From assembly GCA_023407175.1 (NCBI GenBank), contig JAEYMU010000052.1, positions 1 through 64,000 on the forward strand: a DNA stretch of 64,000 nt, in the 5' to 3' direction. The position numbers were made by a program, and so were the translations under genes. The notes under the pieces were generated by a model. It was not told where the DNA came from and did no database searches. It saw nothing but the letters and a program-made list of their open reading frames with translations. Positions 34,393 to 43,407 of this stretch are shown here, one piece after another (the stretch's first letter is position 1; every line of letters begins with the position of its first letter). The stretch comes from Bacillota bacterium. GTDB lineage: Bacteria; Bacillota_A; Clostridia; Lachnospirales; Lachnospiraceae.

Positions 34393-35442
34393 ATGGCAGC
34401 TTCCTTAATTCAATTAAAAAATATTAATAAGAGCTTTGGCTCAAACCAGGTGGTTAAGAATCTGTCTCTGGATATACAGGACGGAGAGTTTGTAACCCTG
34501 TTAGGACCCTCGGGCTGCGGTAAGACAACGATACTTCGTATGCTCGCAGGCTTTGAAACACCGGATGAGGGGGAGATAGCCTTTCTTGGCGAGGATATGT
34601 TAAGTATTCCGGCAAACCGGAGACAGGTGAATACCATATTTCAAAGCTATGCGTTATTTCCCCATCTTACAGTCAGAGAGAATATCAGCTTTGGACTTCG
34701 GATGAAGAAGGTGCCCAGGGAGGAGATCGATGAAAGAGTGAACGAGATGCTGGAGCTTACTAAGCTGGAATCCCTGGCAAACCGCAAGCCGAGCCAGCTG
34801 TCCGGCGGACAGCAGCAGCGTGTGGCAATTGCAAGAGGACTGATGAACCGTCCGAAGGTACTGCTGCTGGATGAGCCTTTGGGGGCTTTGGATTTGCAGC
34901 TTCGCAAGCAGATGCAGCTGGAGCTTAAGAGATTGCAGCGAAGGCTCGGAACAACCTATGTGTATGTGACCCATGATCAGGAGGAGGCGCTTACGATGTC
35001 CGACCGTATTGTGGTTATGAATGCGGGAGTCATTGAACAGATCGAAGCACCGAGGGAGATTTATCATAATCCCGCCACTCCCTTTGTAGCGCAATTTCTG
35101 GGCGAGTCCAACCTCTTTGAGGGCATTTGGGAGTCCGGCGGCTCATGTGACAGCTTTACGGTGGAGGGAACGCGGCTGACCATTGATAAGCTGGAGGAGG
35201 CTCCGGCTTACCTCTGTGTGAGACCGGAATATATACTGCTGGAAGCCGATGGAACAAGAGGGGAGTCACTGAAGGGCGTTGTAGAGGAAAGTACCTTTCT
35301 CGGACAGGTGAACCGTGTTATCGTGAGGCTGGCCTCAGGAAAAAAATTGGCGGCGCTTGAGAAAACGGGGAGCTTTCAGAAGGGAATGCAGGTGTTTGTA
35401 CACTGGGAGCCTGGGAAAGCCTGTATGATTTATGAAAGATGA
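34393..35442 (+). CDS. potA: Polyamine ABC transporter ATP-binding protein PotA (copy 1)
   Basis: 349 residues. Walker [10 protein letters not shown], signature [15 protein letters not shown], Walker [13 protein letters not shown] and switch region [16 protein letters not shown] are all intact, with a C-terminal TOBE-type regulatory domain ([13 protein letters not shown]). It powers PotBC. The immediate proximity to potC makes this the cognate ATPase. A second ATPase of the same family is encoded after the P-II gene. Confidence 0.88.
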   Translation: MAASLIQLKNINKSFGSNQVVKNLSLDIQDGEFVTLLGPSGCGKTTILRMLAGFETPDEGEIAFLGEDMLSIPANRRQVNTIFQSYALFPHLTVRENISFGLRMKKVPREEIDERVNEMLELTKLESLANRKPSQLSGGQQQRVAIARGLMNRPKVLLLDEPLGALDLQLRKQMQLELKRLQRRLGTTYVYVTHDQEEALTMSDRIVVMNAGVIEQIEAPREIYHNPATPFVAQFLGESNLFEGIWESGGSCDSFTVEGTRLTIDKLEEAPAYLCVRPEYILLEADGTRGESLKGVVEESTFLGQVNRVIVRLASGKKLAALEKTGSFQKGMQVFVHWEPGKACMIYER

Positions 35443-35551
35443 AGCCATTGTATTGACATATGCGGCAAGCTAATTCATAGATACCTATTTAATTCGTATA
35501 TAGCTCCATAAAATTATTACAGCCGCTATGCGGCAGAATAGAGGTGTAATT

Positions 35552-35899
35552 ATGAAAAGACTGGATATTATTATTCGCCCGGATAAGCTGGAGAATTTAA
35601 AAAATATTTTGAATCATAATGCAATTGGCGGGATTACGGTATACAGCGCAATGGGCTGCGGAAATCAGAAGGGCAATGCGGATATTGAAAGCTTTAAGGG
35701 GCTTAAGGTGGCCAATATGAACCTAATTCCCAAAATTACTGTAATTGCGGTAGTGGAGGATGATAAGGTCGATGAGCTGCTTTCAGACATCCACAGCGGG
35801 ATTGCAACCGGTAAGGTAGGAGACGGCAAGGTTTTTGTATCCGAGGTTGTGGAGGCAATGCGCATCAGAACAGGGGAACGGGGCCGGAAGGCATTATAA
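35552..35899 (+). CDS. P-II family signal protein, T-loop tyrosine absent
   Basis: 115 residues from the ATG at 35552. The family core is clear: MKRLDIIIRPDKLENLKNIL, GCGNQKG at the T-loop base, the B-loop TGKVGDGKVFV and C-loop RIRTGERGRKAL, so ATP/ADP and probably 2-oxoglutarate sites are kept. The T-loop tip lacks the YRGAEY sequence with the uridylylated tyrosine, so control by GlnD is not expected. P-II proteins sense ADP/ATP and 2-oxoglutarate and bind transporters or enzymes, classically AmtB. Here it lies inside a polyamine transport cluster between two ATPase genes, suggesting it gates polyamine uptake according to nitrogen or energy status; that is inference. Confidence 0.88.
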   Translation: MKRLDIIIRPDKLENLKNILNHNAIGGITVYSAMGCGNQKGNADIESFKGLKVANMNLIPKITVIAVVEDDKVDELLSDIHSGIATGKVGDGKVFVSEVVEAMRIRTGERGRKAL

Positions 35900-35977
35900 G
35901 TCAGGCATATGCCGCCAGACGGAAAGAGGCCGGCACACGGGTAACCGGGCTAACGCTGCGGCAGCAGGGAGGCTGTT

Positions 35978-37099
35978 ATGGGAATACAGGGATCAATCGA
36001 ATTAGTAAATATTAATAAATATTATGATAAAAATCATGTTGTAAAGAACCTCAATTTTATAATTCAGCCGGGAGAATTCTTATCTTTGCTGGGGCCTTCG
36101 GGTTGCGGAAAAAGTACGGTGCTTCGGCTGATTGCGGGACTGGAATATCTGAACGGAGGACAGATATTCCTGGACGGCAGGAGAATTGATTCCCTGCAGC
36201 CATATAAAAGACCGCTCAATACAATATTCCAGAACTATGCGTTGTTTCCCCATATGAATGTTTATGATAACATCGCTTATGGCTTGAAGGCTCGCCGGCT
36301 TTCCGGCAAGGCCATTAAGGAAAGGGTAAATGAAGTAATTGAAATGGTTCAGCTCCAGGGCTTTGAGAAAAGGCATCCCTCCCAGATGTCCGGCGGGCAG
36401 CGGCAGCGGGTATCCATCGCAAGGGCAATCGTAAATCACCCGCCGGTGCTTCTTCTGGATGAGCCGCTTACCGCACTGGATTTAAAGCTTCGCAAGGAAA
36501 TGAGATATGAGCTTCGCAATCTGCAAAAGAAGCTTGGAATTACCTTCATCTATGTTACCCACGACCAGGAGGAGGCTCTTGTTATGAGCGACCGGATTGC
36601 AGTTATGAACAACGGCTGCATCGAGCAGGCTGGAACTCCCCGGGAGATTTACTTAAAGCCGGTCTCCCAATTTGTGTCGGAATTCATCGGAGAAACCAAT
36701 ACCTTCGAAGCGATAGTTGCCGAGACGGGCAGAGACGATATACTGTGGCTGACAACAGAGACCGGAAACGTAACGGCACAAGAGAAAGGCTTTGAGAAGG
36801 GAGAGCTGGTCCATATCTCAATCCGGCCGGATAAACTTAACTGGAGCAGAGAGCCCCAACCGGGCTTTGAACTGGCCGGAACGGTGACGGAGCATATTTT
36901 TGTAGGCTCCTTCGTAAAGTCGATCCTCCTGCTCCAAAATGGAAATGAGGTTAAGATAACCAAGCTTGCAGGAGGGAATTTGCCGGAAAAAGGACAGGAG
37001 GTTAATCTGTATTGGGATATGGAGGATGCCGTAATCATGCATTCCTTCAGTAACAGGGTTTATAATTTCATTGAGAATGTGGATTTGTCCGTTGTTTAA
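35978..37099 (+). CDS. PotA-type ABC transporter ATP-binding protein (copy 2)
   Basis: 373 residues. Walker A GPSGCGKST, signature MSGGQRQRVSIARAI, Walker [13 protein letters not shown], switch [16 protein letters not shown], and a C-terminal TOBE domain (SIRPDKLNWSREPQPG). The spacing and length fit a spermidine/putrescine importer ATPase. It has no permease genes of its own nearby, so it either serves PotBC as an alternative ATPase or powers a transporter encoded elsewhere. It is followed by a strong terminator. Confidence 0.85.
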   Translation: MGIQGSIELVNINKYYDKNHVVKNLNFIIQPGEFLSLLGPSGCGKSTVLRLIAGLEYLNGGQIFLDGRRIDSLQPYKRPLNTIFQNYALFPHMNVYDNIAYGLKARRLSGKAIKERVNEVIEMVQLQGFEKRHPSQMSGGQRQRVSIARAIVNHPPVLLLDEPLTALDLKLRKEMRYELRNLQKKLGITFIYVTHDQEEALVMSDRIAVMNNGCIEQAGTPREIYLKPVSQFVSEFIGETNTFEAIVAETGRDDILWLTTETGNVTAQEKGFEKGELVHISIRPDKLNWSREPQPGFELAGTVTEHIFVGSFVKSILLLQNGNEVKITKLAGGNLPEKGQEVNLYWDMEDAVIMHSFSNRVYNFIENVDLSVV

Positions 37100-37108
37100 A
37101 AAACCAAG

Positions 37109-37150
37109 CCGCAGCTTTAGAGAAAAACGGGAGCTGCGGTTATTTTTTTT
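37109..37150 (+). terminator. Rho-independent terminator ending the polyamine cluster
   Basis: CCGCAGCT (37109-37116) pairs with AGCTGCGG (37132-37139) and is followed by TTATTTTTTTT. Confidence 0.85.
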
Positions 37151-37398
37151 GTTTTAATGTAATAAAATATCTGAATTGCCATAATTTTAACACAGCTGGG
37201 CTCTAACCTTAACATAACAGGAAGGGCATAGGTAATGCCATTCCCTATTACTGGTAACGACATAGGACAAAAAAATAAAGACAGCATGTTATGGTTTCTT
37301 CTGATTTATATACCGCAATAAATCCCTTTGGAGTAAATACTTCCACAGTAAAAAGAACCCATGACCTCTGTCTGAGTAAAAAAGGGATGTGAGATATT

Positions 37399-39204
37399 TT
37401 GAAGAAACGAATGAGCGGGGTCGGAAGGCTATATTCTGCCGTTATACTGGTAACACTTTTATTATGTCTGATATCAGCACCGCAACCTGCAAGTGCTGCA
37501 AATAAGACTTTGGCTGCACCGTCTGCGGTAAAAGCGGTGTCCTCTTCCTATAACAGTATAAAAATAAGCTGGGGCAGCGTGTCAGGAGCGACCGGTTACC
37601 GGGTATACAGAGCAGAGTCAAAATCGGGAAGCTATAAGCTGATTAAGACTACAACTGCTAAAAGCTATAAGGATACCGGACTGACAACAGGCACAACCTA
37701 TTATTACAAGGTAAGAGCCTATGTGACCTCCGGAAGTTCAAAGACATATGGGGTGTATTCTAAAGTAATAAGTGCAAAGCCGGTTCCGGCGACACCTGCT
37801 TCCCCTGCTGCGACATCGTCCTCCTATAACAGCATAAAGATAAGCTGGAGCAGCGTATCAGGAGCAAGCGGTTACCGGGTATACAGAGCCACATCAAGTA
37901 CAGGAACCTATAAACTGGTAAAGACCACCTCCTCAAAAAGCTATACAGATACGGAGCTGACAACGGGGAAGAACTATTATTACAAGATAAGAGCCTATAA
38001 AACGGTAAATGGGAGTAAGGTGTTTGGCAGCTATACGGCTGTTATGAAGGCTGGTCCCGTTCCCTCTGTCCCCATCTCCCTTCAGGCAATATACTCTGTG
38101 GATGGGGTGGTTATTCTTACCTGGAATGAGACAGAAGGTACCGATGGATATGAGGTATATAAGGCAGCTGCCAGTGATGGAGCCTATGAATTATTGGCAG
38201 CAGTTACTACAGCAGAATACAGTGATATTGGGGAAATGGCAGAAACTACCTGTTATTATAAGGTGAGGGCCTTTAAAATCGTTGATGGAAAGACGGTATA
38301 CGGCAGTGATACGGATATTGTAAGCGCTATGATCCCGACCGTTAATGTTTCGTCAATAAGCCTTGATAAAAACGAAGTTACATTGGTTATGGGTGGTGCT
38401 GAGCAATTAACGCCGACCATAGCTCCGGAAAATGCAGCAAATCAGGCAGTAACCTGGCAATCCTCTGATGAAAGTGTAGCGACGGTGGATGAAAAAGGAA
38501 ATATTATATCGGTAAATCCAGGGACGGCAATTATTACAGCTACTACATCGGATGGCGGCTATATCTGCGAATGCGAGGTAACCGTAATCAACGCTCAGAT
38601 TAAGGGAATCGATGTATCAAAATGGCAGCAGACGATCAAATGGGATTTGGTAAAAAATGATGGTATTGAATTTGCAATGATCAGATCCTCCTATGGATCC
38701 AGCAGTGTTGATCCGATGTTTGAAACCAATTATAAGTCAGCCAGGGATAATGGGGTGGCAGTCGGAGCATATCATTACAGCTATGCAACAACCGTAAAGA
38801 AAGCCGCCGCTGAATTGGAATTCCTAATCAGCAACCTGGAGGGAAAGCAGTTTGAATACCCGATTTGTGTGGATATTGAGGACTCTTCCATGAGCACTTT
38901 GGATAAGGCAACTCTAACAGATATTGCACTGGTTTATCTTAAGGGATTGAAAGATGCGGGCTACTATCCTATAATATACAGTAACAGGACATGGTTTACG
39001 CTAAAGCTGGATGATACAAGGCTTGTGGACTATGATCATTGGCTTGCCCAGTGGGGAACTTCCATAACCTATACGGGGAAGGTCGGAATCTGGCAGTACA
39101 GTTCAACCGGCTCGGTAAAGGGAATATCCGGCAATGTAGATTTGGATATCTCCTTTATAGATTATGCGGCTATGATAAAGAGGCTGGGGCTGAACGGATT
39201 TTAA
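37399..39204 (+). CDS. Secreted GH25 lysozyme with three FnIII and one Big_2 domain
   Basis: 601 residues from a TTG start. A signal peptide (residues 1-34, ending QPASAA) targets it for export. Three fibronectin type III repeats follow (about 40-130, 133-222 and 225-312); the first two are nearly identical in their SYNSIKISW...GYRVYRA core, suggesting recent duplication. Residues ~318-395 are a Big_2 Ig-like domain (VTWQSSDESVATVDEKGNI). Residues ~402-601 are a GH25 muramidase: GIDVSKWQQTIKWD, AMIRSSYGS, the catalytic Asp-x-Glu in CVDIEDSS, and a C-terminal LDISFIDYA. It should cut the MurNAc-GlcNAc bond in peptidoglycan outside the cell. There is no sortase or SLH anchor. Confidence 0.9.
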   Translation: MKKRMSGVGRLYSAVILVTLLLCLISAPQPASAANKTLAAPSAVKAVSSSYNSIKISWGSVSGATGYRVYRAESKSGSYKLIKTTTAKSYKDTGLTTGTTYYYKVRAYVTSGSSKTYGVYSKVISAKPVPATPASPAATSSSYNSIKISWSSVSGASGYRVYRATSSTGTYKLVKTTSSKSYTDTELTTGKNYYYKIRAYKTVNGSKVFGSYTAVMKAGPVPSVPISLQAIYSVDGVVILTWNETEGTDGYEVYKAAASDGAYELLAAVTTAEYSDIGEMAETTCYYKVRAFKIVDGKTVYGSDTDIVSAMIPTVNVSSISLDKNEVTLVMGGAEQLTPTIAPENAANQAVTWQSSDESVATVDEKGNIISVNPGTAIITATTSDGGYICECEVTVINAQIKGIDVSKWQQTIKWDLVKNDGIEFAMIRSSYGSSSVDPMFETNYKSARDNGVAVGAYHYSYATTVKKAAAELEFLISNLEGKQFEYPICVDIEDSSMSTLDKATLTDIALVYLKGLKDAGYYPIIYSNRTWFTLKLDDTRLVDYDHWLAQWGTSITYTGKVGIWQYSSTGSVKGISGNVDLDISFIDYAAMIKRLGLNGF

Positions 39205-39267
39205 TTCTATTGATAACCGGAAGAAATCCCGGAATGAATGCCGCCAGGGCGGCAAACGGAGGTTATT

Positions 39268-40119
39268 ATGAGAAAGATAAACTATGCATTTATAATACTT
39301 CTGATCCTGGTCATTTCCTTAAGTGGCTGCGCAAAAAGGGATAAAGGAACTCAGGAGGGGCAGGTAACAGTAACCCAGCCACCGGTGCAGGCAACAATAA
39401 CCCCGGCTGTGGCAACGATCACTCCGGCTGTGACGATTACGCCAACCCAGATACCACCGACGGTTCCGGCGGATGAATATACGGTAGCCGGATATACCCC
39501 CCTCGGTTTAAAGCTGATGAAACAGGATGATGCCCAGGAATATGCGGATTATGTATTTCTTAATCAAAAAGAGGGCTGGAAGGCTGTCTATGATCCAATT
39601 GGTATGTTTAAAGAGGGCATTACCCTATATCAGACAAAGGATGGGGGAAGCAGCTGGAGCAAGCTTACAAGTACCGATGATGACGGGGCCACCATACCCC
39701 TGGCATCAAAATCAGGCTTGATCTTTACGGACAGCCAGCAGGGATGGATGACAGTACAGATACCGCAGTCAGGCTATGTCGGTTTATATAAGACGGAAGA
39801 CGGCGGAAGCTCCTGGAAGGAACAGGAGATAACCGTATCAAAGGAATATGCCAATGCAGAATTCATGACCTATCCACCCGCATTTTTCTCGGCAAAGGAT
39901 GGGCTACTGCTGACCTATGCAGTGGATGCTACCACGGAGCCGGTGGTTTTTGTGACTCATGACGGTGGCTCCACCTGGAAGCAGGTGAAGGAAAAGGAAG
40001 ATAATAGCTTTCAGTGGAGTACGGATACTTCCGCCGCGGAAGATACCACCAGTGGCTGGACGGTTGTTTATAATAATGAAAAATGGGTAACAGCAGATGG
40101 AGTTACCTGGGAGAAATAA
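39268..40119 (+). CDS. Lipoprotein with three Asp-box (BNR-like) repeats
   Basis: 283 residues from the ATG at 39268. A lipobox (SLSGCAKR) follows a hydrophobic signal. A Thr/Pro-rich spacer (about 30-70) leads to a region with three Asp-box motifs: TKDGGSSWSKL, TEDGGSSWKEQ and THDGGSTWKQV. Asp-boxes mark beta-propeller folds of the sialidase, Vps10 and YCF48 type; only three are visible, so the propeller may be partial. There is a 7-bp-stem hairpin (TGCCGCC/GGCGGCA, 39239-39254) just before the ribosome site GGAGG. Extracytoplasmic; the ligand is unknown. It ends directly before the next start codon. Confidence 0.7.
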   Translation: MRKINYAFIILLILVISLSGCAKRDKGTQEGQVTVTQPPVQATITPAVATITPAVTITPTQIPPTVPADEYTVAGYTPLGLKLMKQDDAQEYADYVFLNQKEGWKAVYDPIGMFKEGITLYQTKDGGSSWSKLTSTDDDGATIPLASKSGLIFTDSQQGWMTVQIPQSGYVGLYKTEDGGSSWKEQEITVSKEYANAEFMTYPPAFFSAKDGLLLTYAVDATTEPVVFVTHDGGSTWKQVKEKEDNSFQWSTDTSAAEDTTSGWTVVYNNEKWVTADGVTWEK

Positions 40120-40950
40120 ATGCAGATAGCGGAGCAGCATCAGACGGATATCAAAGCCATTTTAGCAAAACGTTATGACAATGGGGGCGATTATTGGACG
40201 ACTCCCGACAAGCGGTTGAATAAAGGTAGCCCATTTAATACCCTTAACTGTGCATATATGCTGCAGGATTTGGGAATGGCTCCTTCAGAGCCCGTATTGA
40301 GGGAGACAGGGGAGCTTATTCTAAGTACATGGCGGGAGGATGGGCGCTTTAAGCTGTCACCGGGGGCAATTTATCCCTGCCATACCATTACCGCAGCCAG
40401 GACCCTTTGCAGCTTGGGCTATGCTTCCGATCCCAGGGTTAGAAAGACCCTGGAGCATCTTTTGGAAATTCAGTATCAGGATGGCGGCTGGCGTTGCAAT
40501 AAGTTTAGCTTTGGAAGAGGACCGGAGACAGAATATTCTAATCCTGGTCCCACTCTGTATGCTTTGGATGCATTTCGGTATACCACTTTTCTGAATAATA
40601 GTGAGGAGCTGGACAGGGCCGTAGAGTTTCTGCTTTCCCATTGGACAACAAAACAACCCCTTGGACCCTGTCATTACGGGATCGGCACGCTGTTTATGCA
40701 GACTGCATACCCTTTTCTTAGCTATAATATTTTCTTCTATGTTTATGTCCTGTCCTTTTATAACAAAGCCAGGAATGACCCGAGGTTCCTGGAGGCCTCG
40801 AAGGCTTTGGCGGATAAATCAACCGCAGGGGAGATTGTGGTGGAGCGTCCCAATCCGAAGTTAGCAGAGCTTTCCAGTTGCAGGAAGGGAAAGATAAGTG
40901 ACCTGGGGACTATGCGTTACCGGGAGATATTAAAAAACCTTGAAAGATAA
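40120..40950 (+). CDS. Prenyltransferase/terpene-cyclase-fold (alpha/alpha toroid) protein
   Basis: 276 residues beginning at the base after the previous stop, so translation is probably coupled. Repeated helical pairs and a QW-type motif (LLEIQYQDGGWRCNKFSFG) match the squalene-cyclase/prenyltransferase alpha-alpha barrel. The DxDD acid motif of cyclases is not seen, so this is not a working squalene cyclase. Such single-domain proteins are common and uncharacterised. It is cytosolic, without a signal peptide. Confidence 0.6.
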   Translation: MQIAEQHQTDIKAILAKRYDNGGDYWTTPDKRLNKGSPFNTLNCAYMLQDLGMAPSEPVLRETGELILSTWREDGRFKLSPGAIYPCHTITAARTLCSLGYASDPRVRKTLEHLLEIQYQDGGWRCNKFSFGRGPETEYSNPGPTLYALDAFRYTTFLNNSEELDRAVEFLLSHWTTKQPLGPCHYGIGTLFMQTAYPFLSYNIFFYVYVLSFYNKARNDPRFLEASKALADKSTAGEIVVERPNPKLAELSSCRKGKISDLGTMRYREILKNLER

Positions 40951-41002
40951 TGAAAGCATTTTGCCGTATCATGCCTTTGTTTTGCTGTAAATAGGAACCA
41001 CA

Positions 41003-41031
41003 TTGACAAATAATTAGCAATGTGCTAAGAT
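41003..41031 (+). promoter_or_regulatory. SigA-type promoter of the TM1266-ABC operon
   Basis: TTGACA (41003-41008), a 17-bp spacer and TAAGAT (41026-41031). Transcription should start near 41038, giving a leader of about 180 nt. Confidence 0.75.
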
Positions 41032-41037
41032 AATCCC

Positions 41038-41178
41038 AGCCGATTCATAAGGTTTTCCTGCGGAAAAGGCATAGGAGCGAATAAAAGGTAAATTGTCCTG
41101 AAGGCTTGCGGATATAGGCACAAGGCAGTGAAATATGGATTACTTTGAACCCTATGTCATGATGGCATAGGGTTTTTA
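41038..41178 (+). promoter_or_regulatory. Unidentified structured leader RNA with intrinsic attenuator
   Basis: The transcribed leader contains a hairpin TTTTCC/GGAAAA (41053-41067) and purine-rich joining segments, and ends in a strong terminator AACCCTATG/CATAGGGTT with TTTTTA (41147-41177). GCATAGG in the early leader (41069-41075) can instead pair with CCTATGT in the 5' arm of the terminator, giving an antiterminator. This is riboswitch-like wiring. It does not match the TPP, cobalamin, SAM, FMN or fluoride consensus by eye. Confidence 0.55.
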
Positions 41179-41216
41179 TTCTGCAAAGTTAAGTCCATAG
41201 GAAGGAAGGGGATTAA

Positions 41217-41462
41217 TTGGAGACGAGAGTTGCTTTAATCGGTATTATTGTTGAGGATTTGGAGTCGGTAGAGAGAATGAACGGACTGCTCCATGAATAT
41301 GGAGAGTATGTCATCGGCCGTATGGGGATTCCTTACAGGGAGAAGAATATCAGCATTATCAGCGTGGTTGTAAATGCTCAGGCCGATATTATCAGCACCC
41401 TGGCAGGAAAGCTTGGGATGCTTAAGGGAGTCAGCGTAAAAACCGTATATTCAAAGAAATAG
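41217..41462 (+). CDS. TM1266-type regulator (iron-only hydrogenase system putative regulator)
   Basis: 81 residues from a TTG start behind GGAAGGGG. The ferredoxin-like ACT/NikR-type fold pattern (RVALIGIIVEDLESVERMNG, GRMGIPYREKNISIISVVVNA and KLGMLKGVSVKTVYSKK) matches the TM1266 family, named for its association with [FeFe]-hydrogenase maturation genes. The actual ligand and role are not established. Here it heads an ABC import operon rather than hyd genes, after an attenuating leader. Confidence 0.8.
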   Translation: METRVALIGIIVEDLESVERMNGLLHEYGEYVIGRMGIPYREKNISIISVVVNAQADIISTLAGKLGMLKGVSVKTVYSKK

Positions 41463-41497
41463 TCTTTGCGTGGTTTGTGTAGAAATGGAGGAAAATA

Positions 41498-42565
41498 ATG
41501 AAGAAATTAAATCTTATACTGATTATATTCGTAGCATTTGCTTTTTTATCCGCATGCAGCAAGAGCAATGGGACAGAGAATGGTGAGAAAACAACGCCGA
41601 CTGTTACAACCGGGGCCGAAGCTACAACGGCACCCGAAGCCACAGTAACACAGGAAGCGGTAGCTCCCGATAAGATCGATATTAATATCGCTGCTTTAAA
41701 GGGGCCGACGGCAATTGGAATGGTTAAGGTGATGAATGACAGTGATCAGGGTACCACGGCAAACCGCTATCAATTCACAATTGCAGGAACCGCAGATGAA
41801 ATCAGCACCGGATTGGTCAAGGGTGATTATGATATCGCAGCCATACCCTGCAATCTGGCCTCAGTACTATATAATAATACGGATGGCAGCATCAAGCTGG
41901 CCGGAATCAACACCCTGGGAGTACTTTATATCGTTGAAACAGGGAATACTATCAACTCGGTTGCGGATTTGAAGGGCAAGACGATTTATGCAACAGGACT
42001 CGGCACAACGCCCCAATATACACTGAACTATGTATTAGAGGCCAACGGAATCGATCCGCAGAAGGATGTTACGATTGAATATAAGACGGAGCCCACTGAG
42101 GTGGCCGCTTTATTAGAGGATACAACAGATGCGATTGCAATGCTGCCCCAGCCCTATGTGACAACGGTATTGCTGCAAAATGACAAGCTGCGTATTGCCC
42201 TGAATCTTGCAGAGGAATGGGATAAGGTCAGCACGGATGGGAGCTCTGTTGTAACCGGAGTTGTTGTGGTCAGAAGTGAATTTCTTGAGAATAATAAGGC
42301 CGCTGTGGATGCGTTTTTAGAAGAATATTCTGCGTCTGCCGCCTTTGTTAATGAGAACATTGACGAAGCGGCACAGCTGGTTGAACAGTATGATATCTTC
42401 AAGGCGGCACCTACCAAGAAGGCGATTCCCTACTGTAACATCACCTTAATTCGGGGCGGGGAAATGAAGGAAAAGGTAAGCGGATATCTTACGGCACTTT
42501 TTAACCAGGAACCGAAGTCGGTAGGCGGAAAGCTTCCGTCGGACGATTTTTATTATATTCCATAG
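41498..42565 (+). CDS. ABC transporter substrate-binding lipoprotein (NMT1/SsuA-like)
   Basis: 355 residues. Lipobox LSACSKSN follows the signal peptide, then a Thr-rich spacer. The NMT1/THI5-type two-domain fold is seen in KGPTAIGMVKVM, GDYDIAAIPCNLASVLYN, LKGKTIYATGLGTTPQYTLNYVL and an ALLEDTTDAIAMLPQPYVTTVL segment. Family members bind HMP-type pyrimidines, sulfonates, nitrate or similar small ligands. With no TPP riboswitch upstream, thiamine precursor uptake is not supported. It delivers to the permease encoded 10 bp downstream. Confidence 0.82.
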   Translation: MKKLNLILIIFVAFAFLSACSKSNGTENGEKTTPTVTTGAEATTAPEATVTQEAVAPDKIDINIAALKGPTAIGMVKVMNDSDQGTTANRYQFTIAGTADEISTGLVKGDYDIAAIPCNLASVLYNNTDGSIKLAGINTLGVLYIVETGNTINSVADLKGKTIYATGLGTTPQYTLNYVLEANGIDPQKDVTIEYKTEPTEVAALLEDTTDAIAMLPQPYVTTVLLQNDKLRIALNLAEEWDKVSTDGSSVVTGVVVVRSEFLENNKAAVDAFLEEYSASAAFVNENIDEAAQLVEQYDIFKAAPTKKAIPYCNITLIRGGEMKEKVSGYLTALFNQEPKSVGGKLPSDDFYYIP

Positions 42566-42575
42566 GGAGTCGGAC

Positions 42576-43382
42576 ATGTTAAAGCAGGAAAACAGAACAA
42601 AAAGAATTATTCTTCGAGCCCTTGTCATCTGCTTCTGGCTGCTCCTGTGGGAAATTGCCAGCCGGTGGATTGGAAAGGAAATCCTGCTTGCTTCACCGGT
42701 TGCGGTTTTGATAACCCTGGCCGGACTGGTCGTCAGGGCGGAGTTCTGGCAGACGGTACTTTTTTCCTCGGGACGTATTATACTTGGTTTTTCTCTGGCG
42801 CTCGTAACAGGAATTCTCCTTGCGGCTGGGGCCTATAACAGCAGACTGATCAGGGAGCTGGCTGCGCCGCTGATGAAAACCATTCAGGCGATGCCGGTGG
42901 CCTCCTTTATCATACTGGCCCTGATCTGGATTCGGGCTAAGAATTTGTCCGTATTGGCTTCCTTTCTTATGGTAATGCCCCTGATTTATTCCAATGTATT
43001 GCAGGGACTCATATCAGCCGACGAGAAGCTCTTGCAGATGGCCAGGGTATTCCGGCTTGGCAAAGGGAAAAAAATAATTGCAATCTACCTTCCCTCCGTA
43101 TTGCCGTATTTTATCTCGGCGGTATCCGTCGGGGTAGGCCTGTGCTGGAAGGCGGGTATTGCGGCTGAGGTTATCGGTATTCCCAGCGGCTCCATCGGGG
43201 AAAACCTGTATGAAGCCAAGCTGTACCTGATGACCAGGGAGCTGTTTGCCTGGACAATTGTTATTATATTAATCAGCATTTTGTTTGAAAAAGCGGTACT
43301 ACTGCTGCTAAGGCTGTTGCATACAGATACCGGTACGGCGAAAAATGCGGTAAAGGACGCAGCAGAGTCTGCCGCCCGGTGA
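42576..43382 (+). CDS. ABC transporter permease (SsuC/ThiX/TauC-like)
   Basis: 268 residues with about six membrane helices. LWEIASRWIGKEILLASP at the N terminus and the conserved cytoplasmic loop (KLLQMARVFRLGKGKKIIAIYLP) identify the nitrate/sulfonate/pyrimidine-type importer family. IGIPSGSIGENLYEAKLYLM is a family signature near the C terminus. It forms the channel with the adjacent ATPase. Confidence 0.85.
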   Translation: MLKQENRTKRIILRALVICFWLLLWEIASRWIGKEILLASPVAVLITLAGLVVRAEFWQTVLFSSGRIILGFSLALVTGILLAAGAYNSRLIRELAAPLMKTIQAMPVASFIILALIWIRAKNLSVLASFLMVMPLIYSNVLQGLISADEKLLQMARVFRLGKGKKIIAIYLPSVLPYFISAVSVGVGLCWKAGIAAEVIGIPSGSIGENLYEAKLYLMTRELFAWTIVIILISILFEKAVLLLLRLLHTDTGTAKNAVKDAAESAAR

Positions 43383-43407
43383 AAAGATAATGCAGAAGGA
43401 GGCCCGG

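Noticed and set aside
37500..38070. DNA repeats resembling a CRISPR-like array
   Set aside because: They are in-frame FnIII coding repeats of the lysozyme, with no short regular repeats or spacers.
41038..41178. TPP riboswitch before the NMT1-like importer
   Set aside because: The binding protein family suggests it, but the CTGAGA and ACCTGA...GGATAATGCC core elements are absent.
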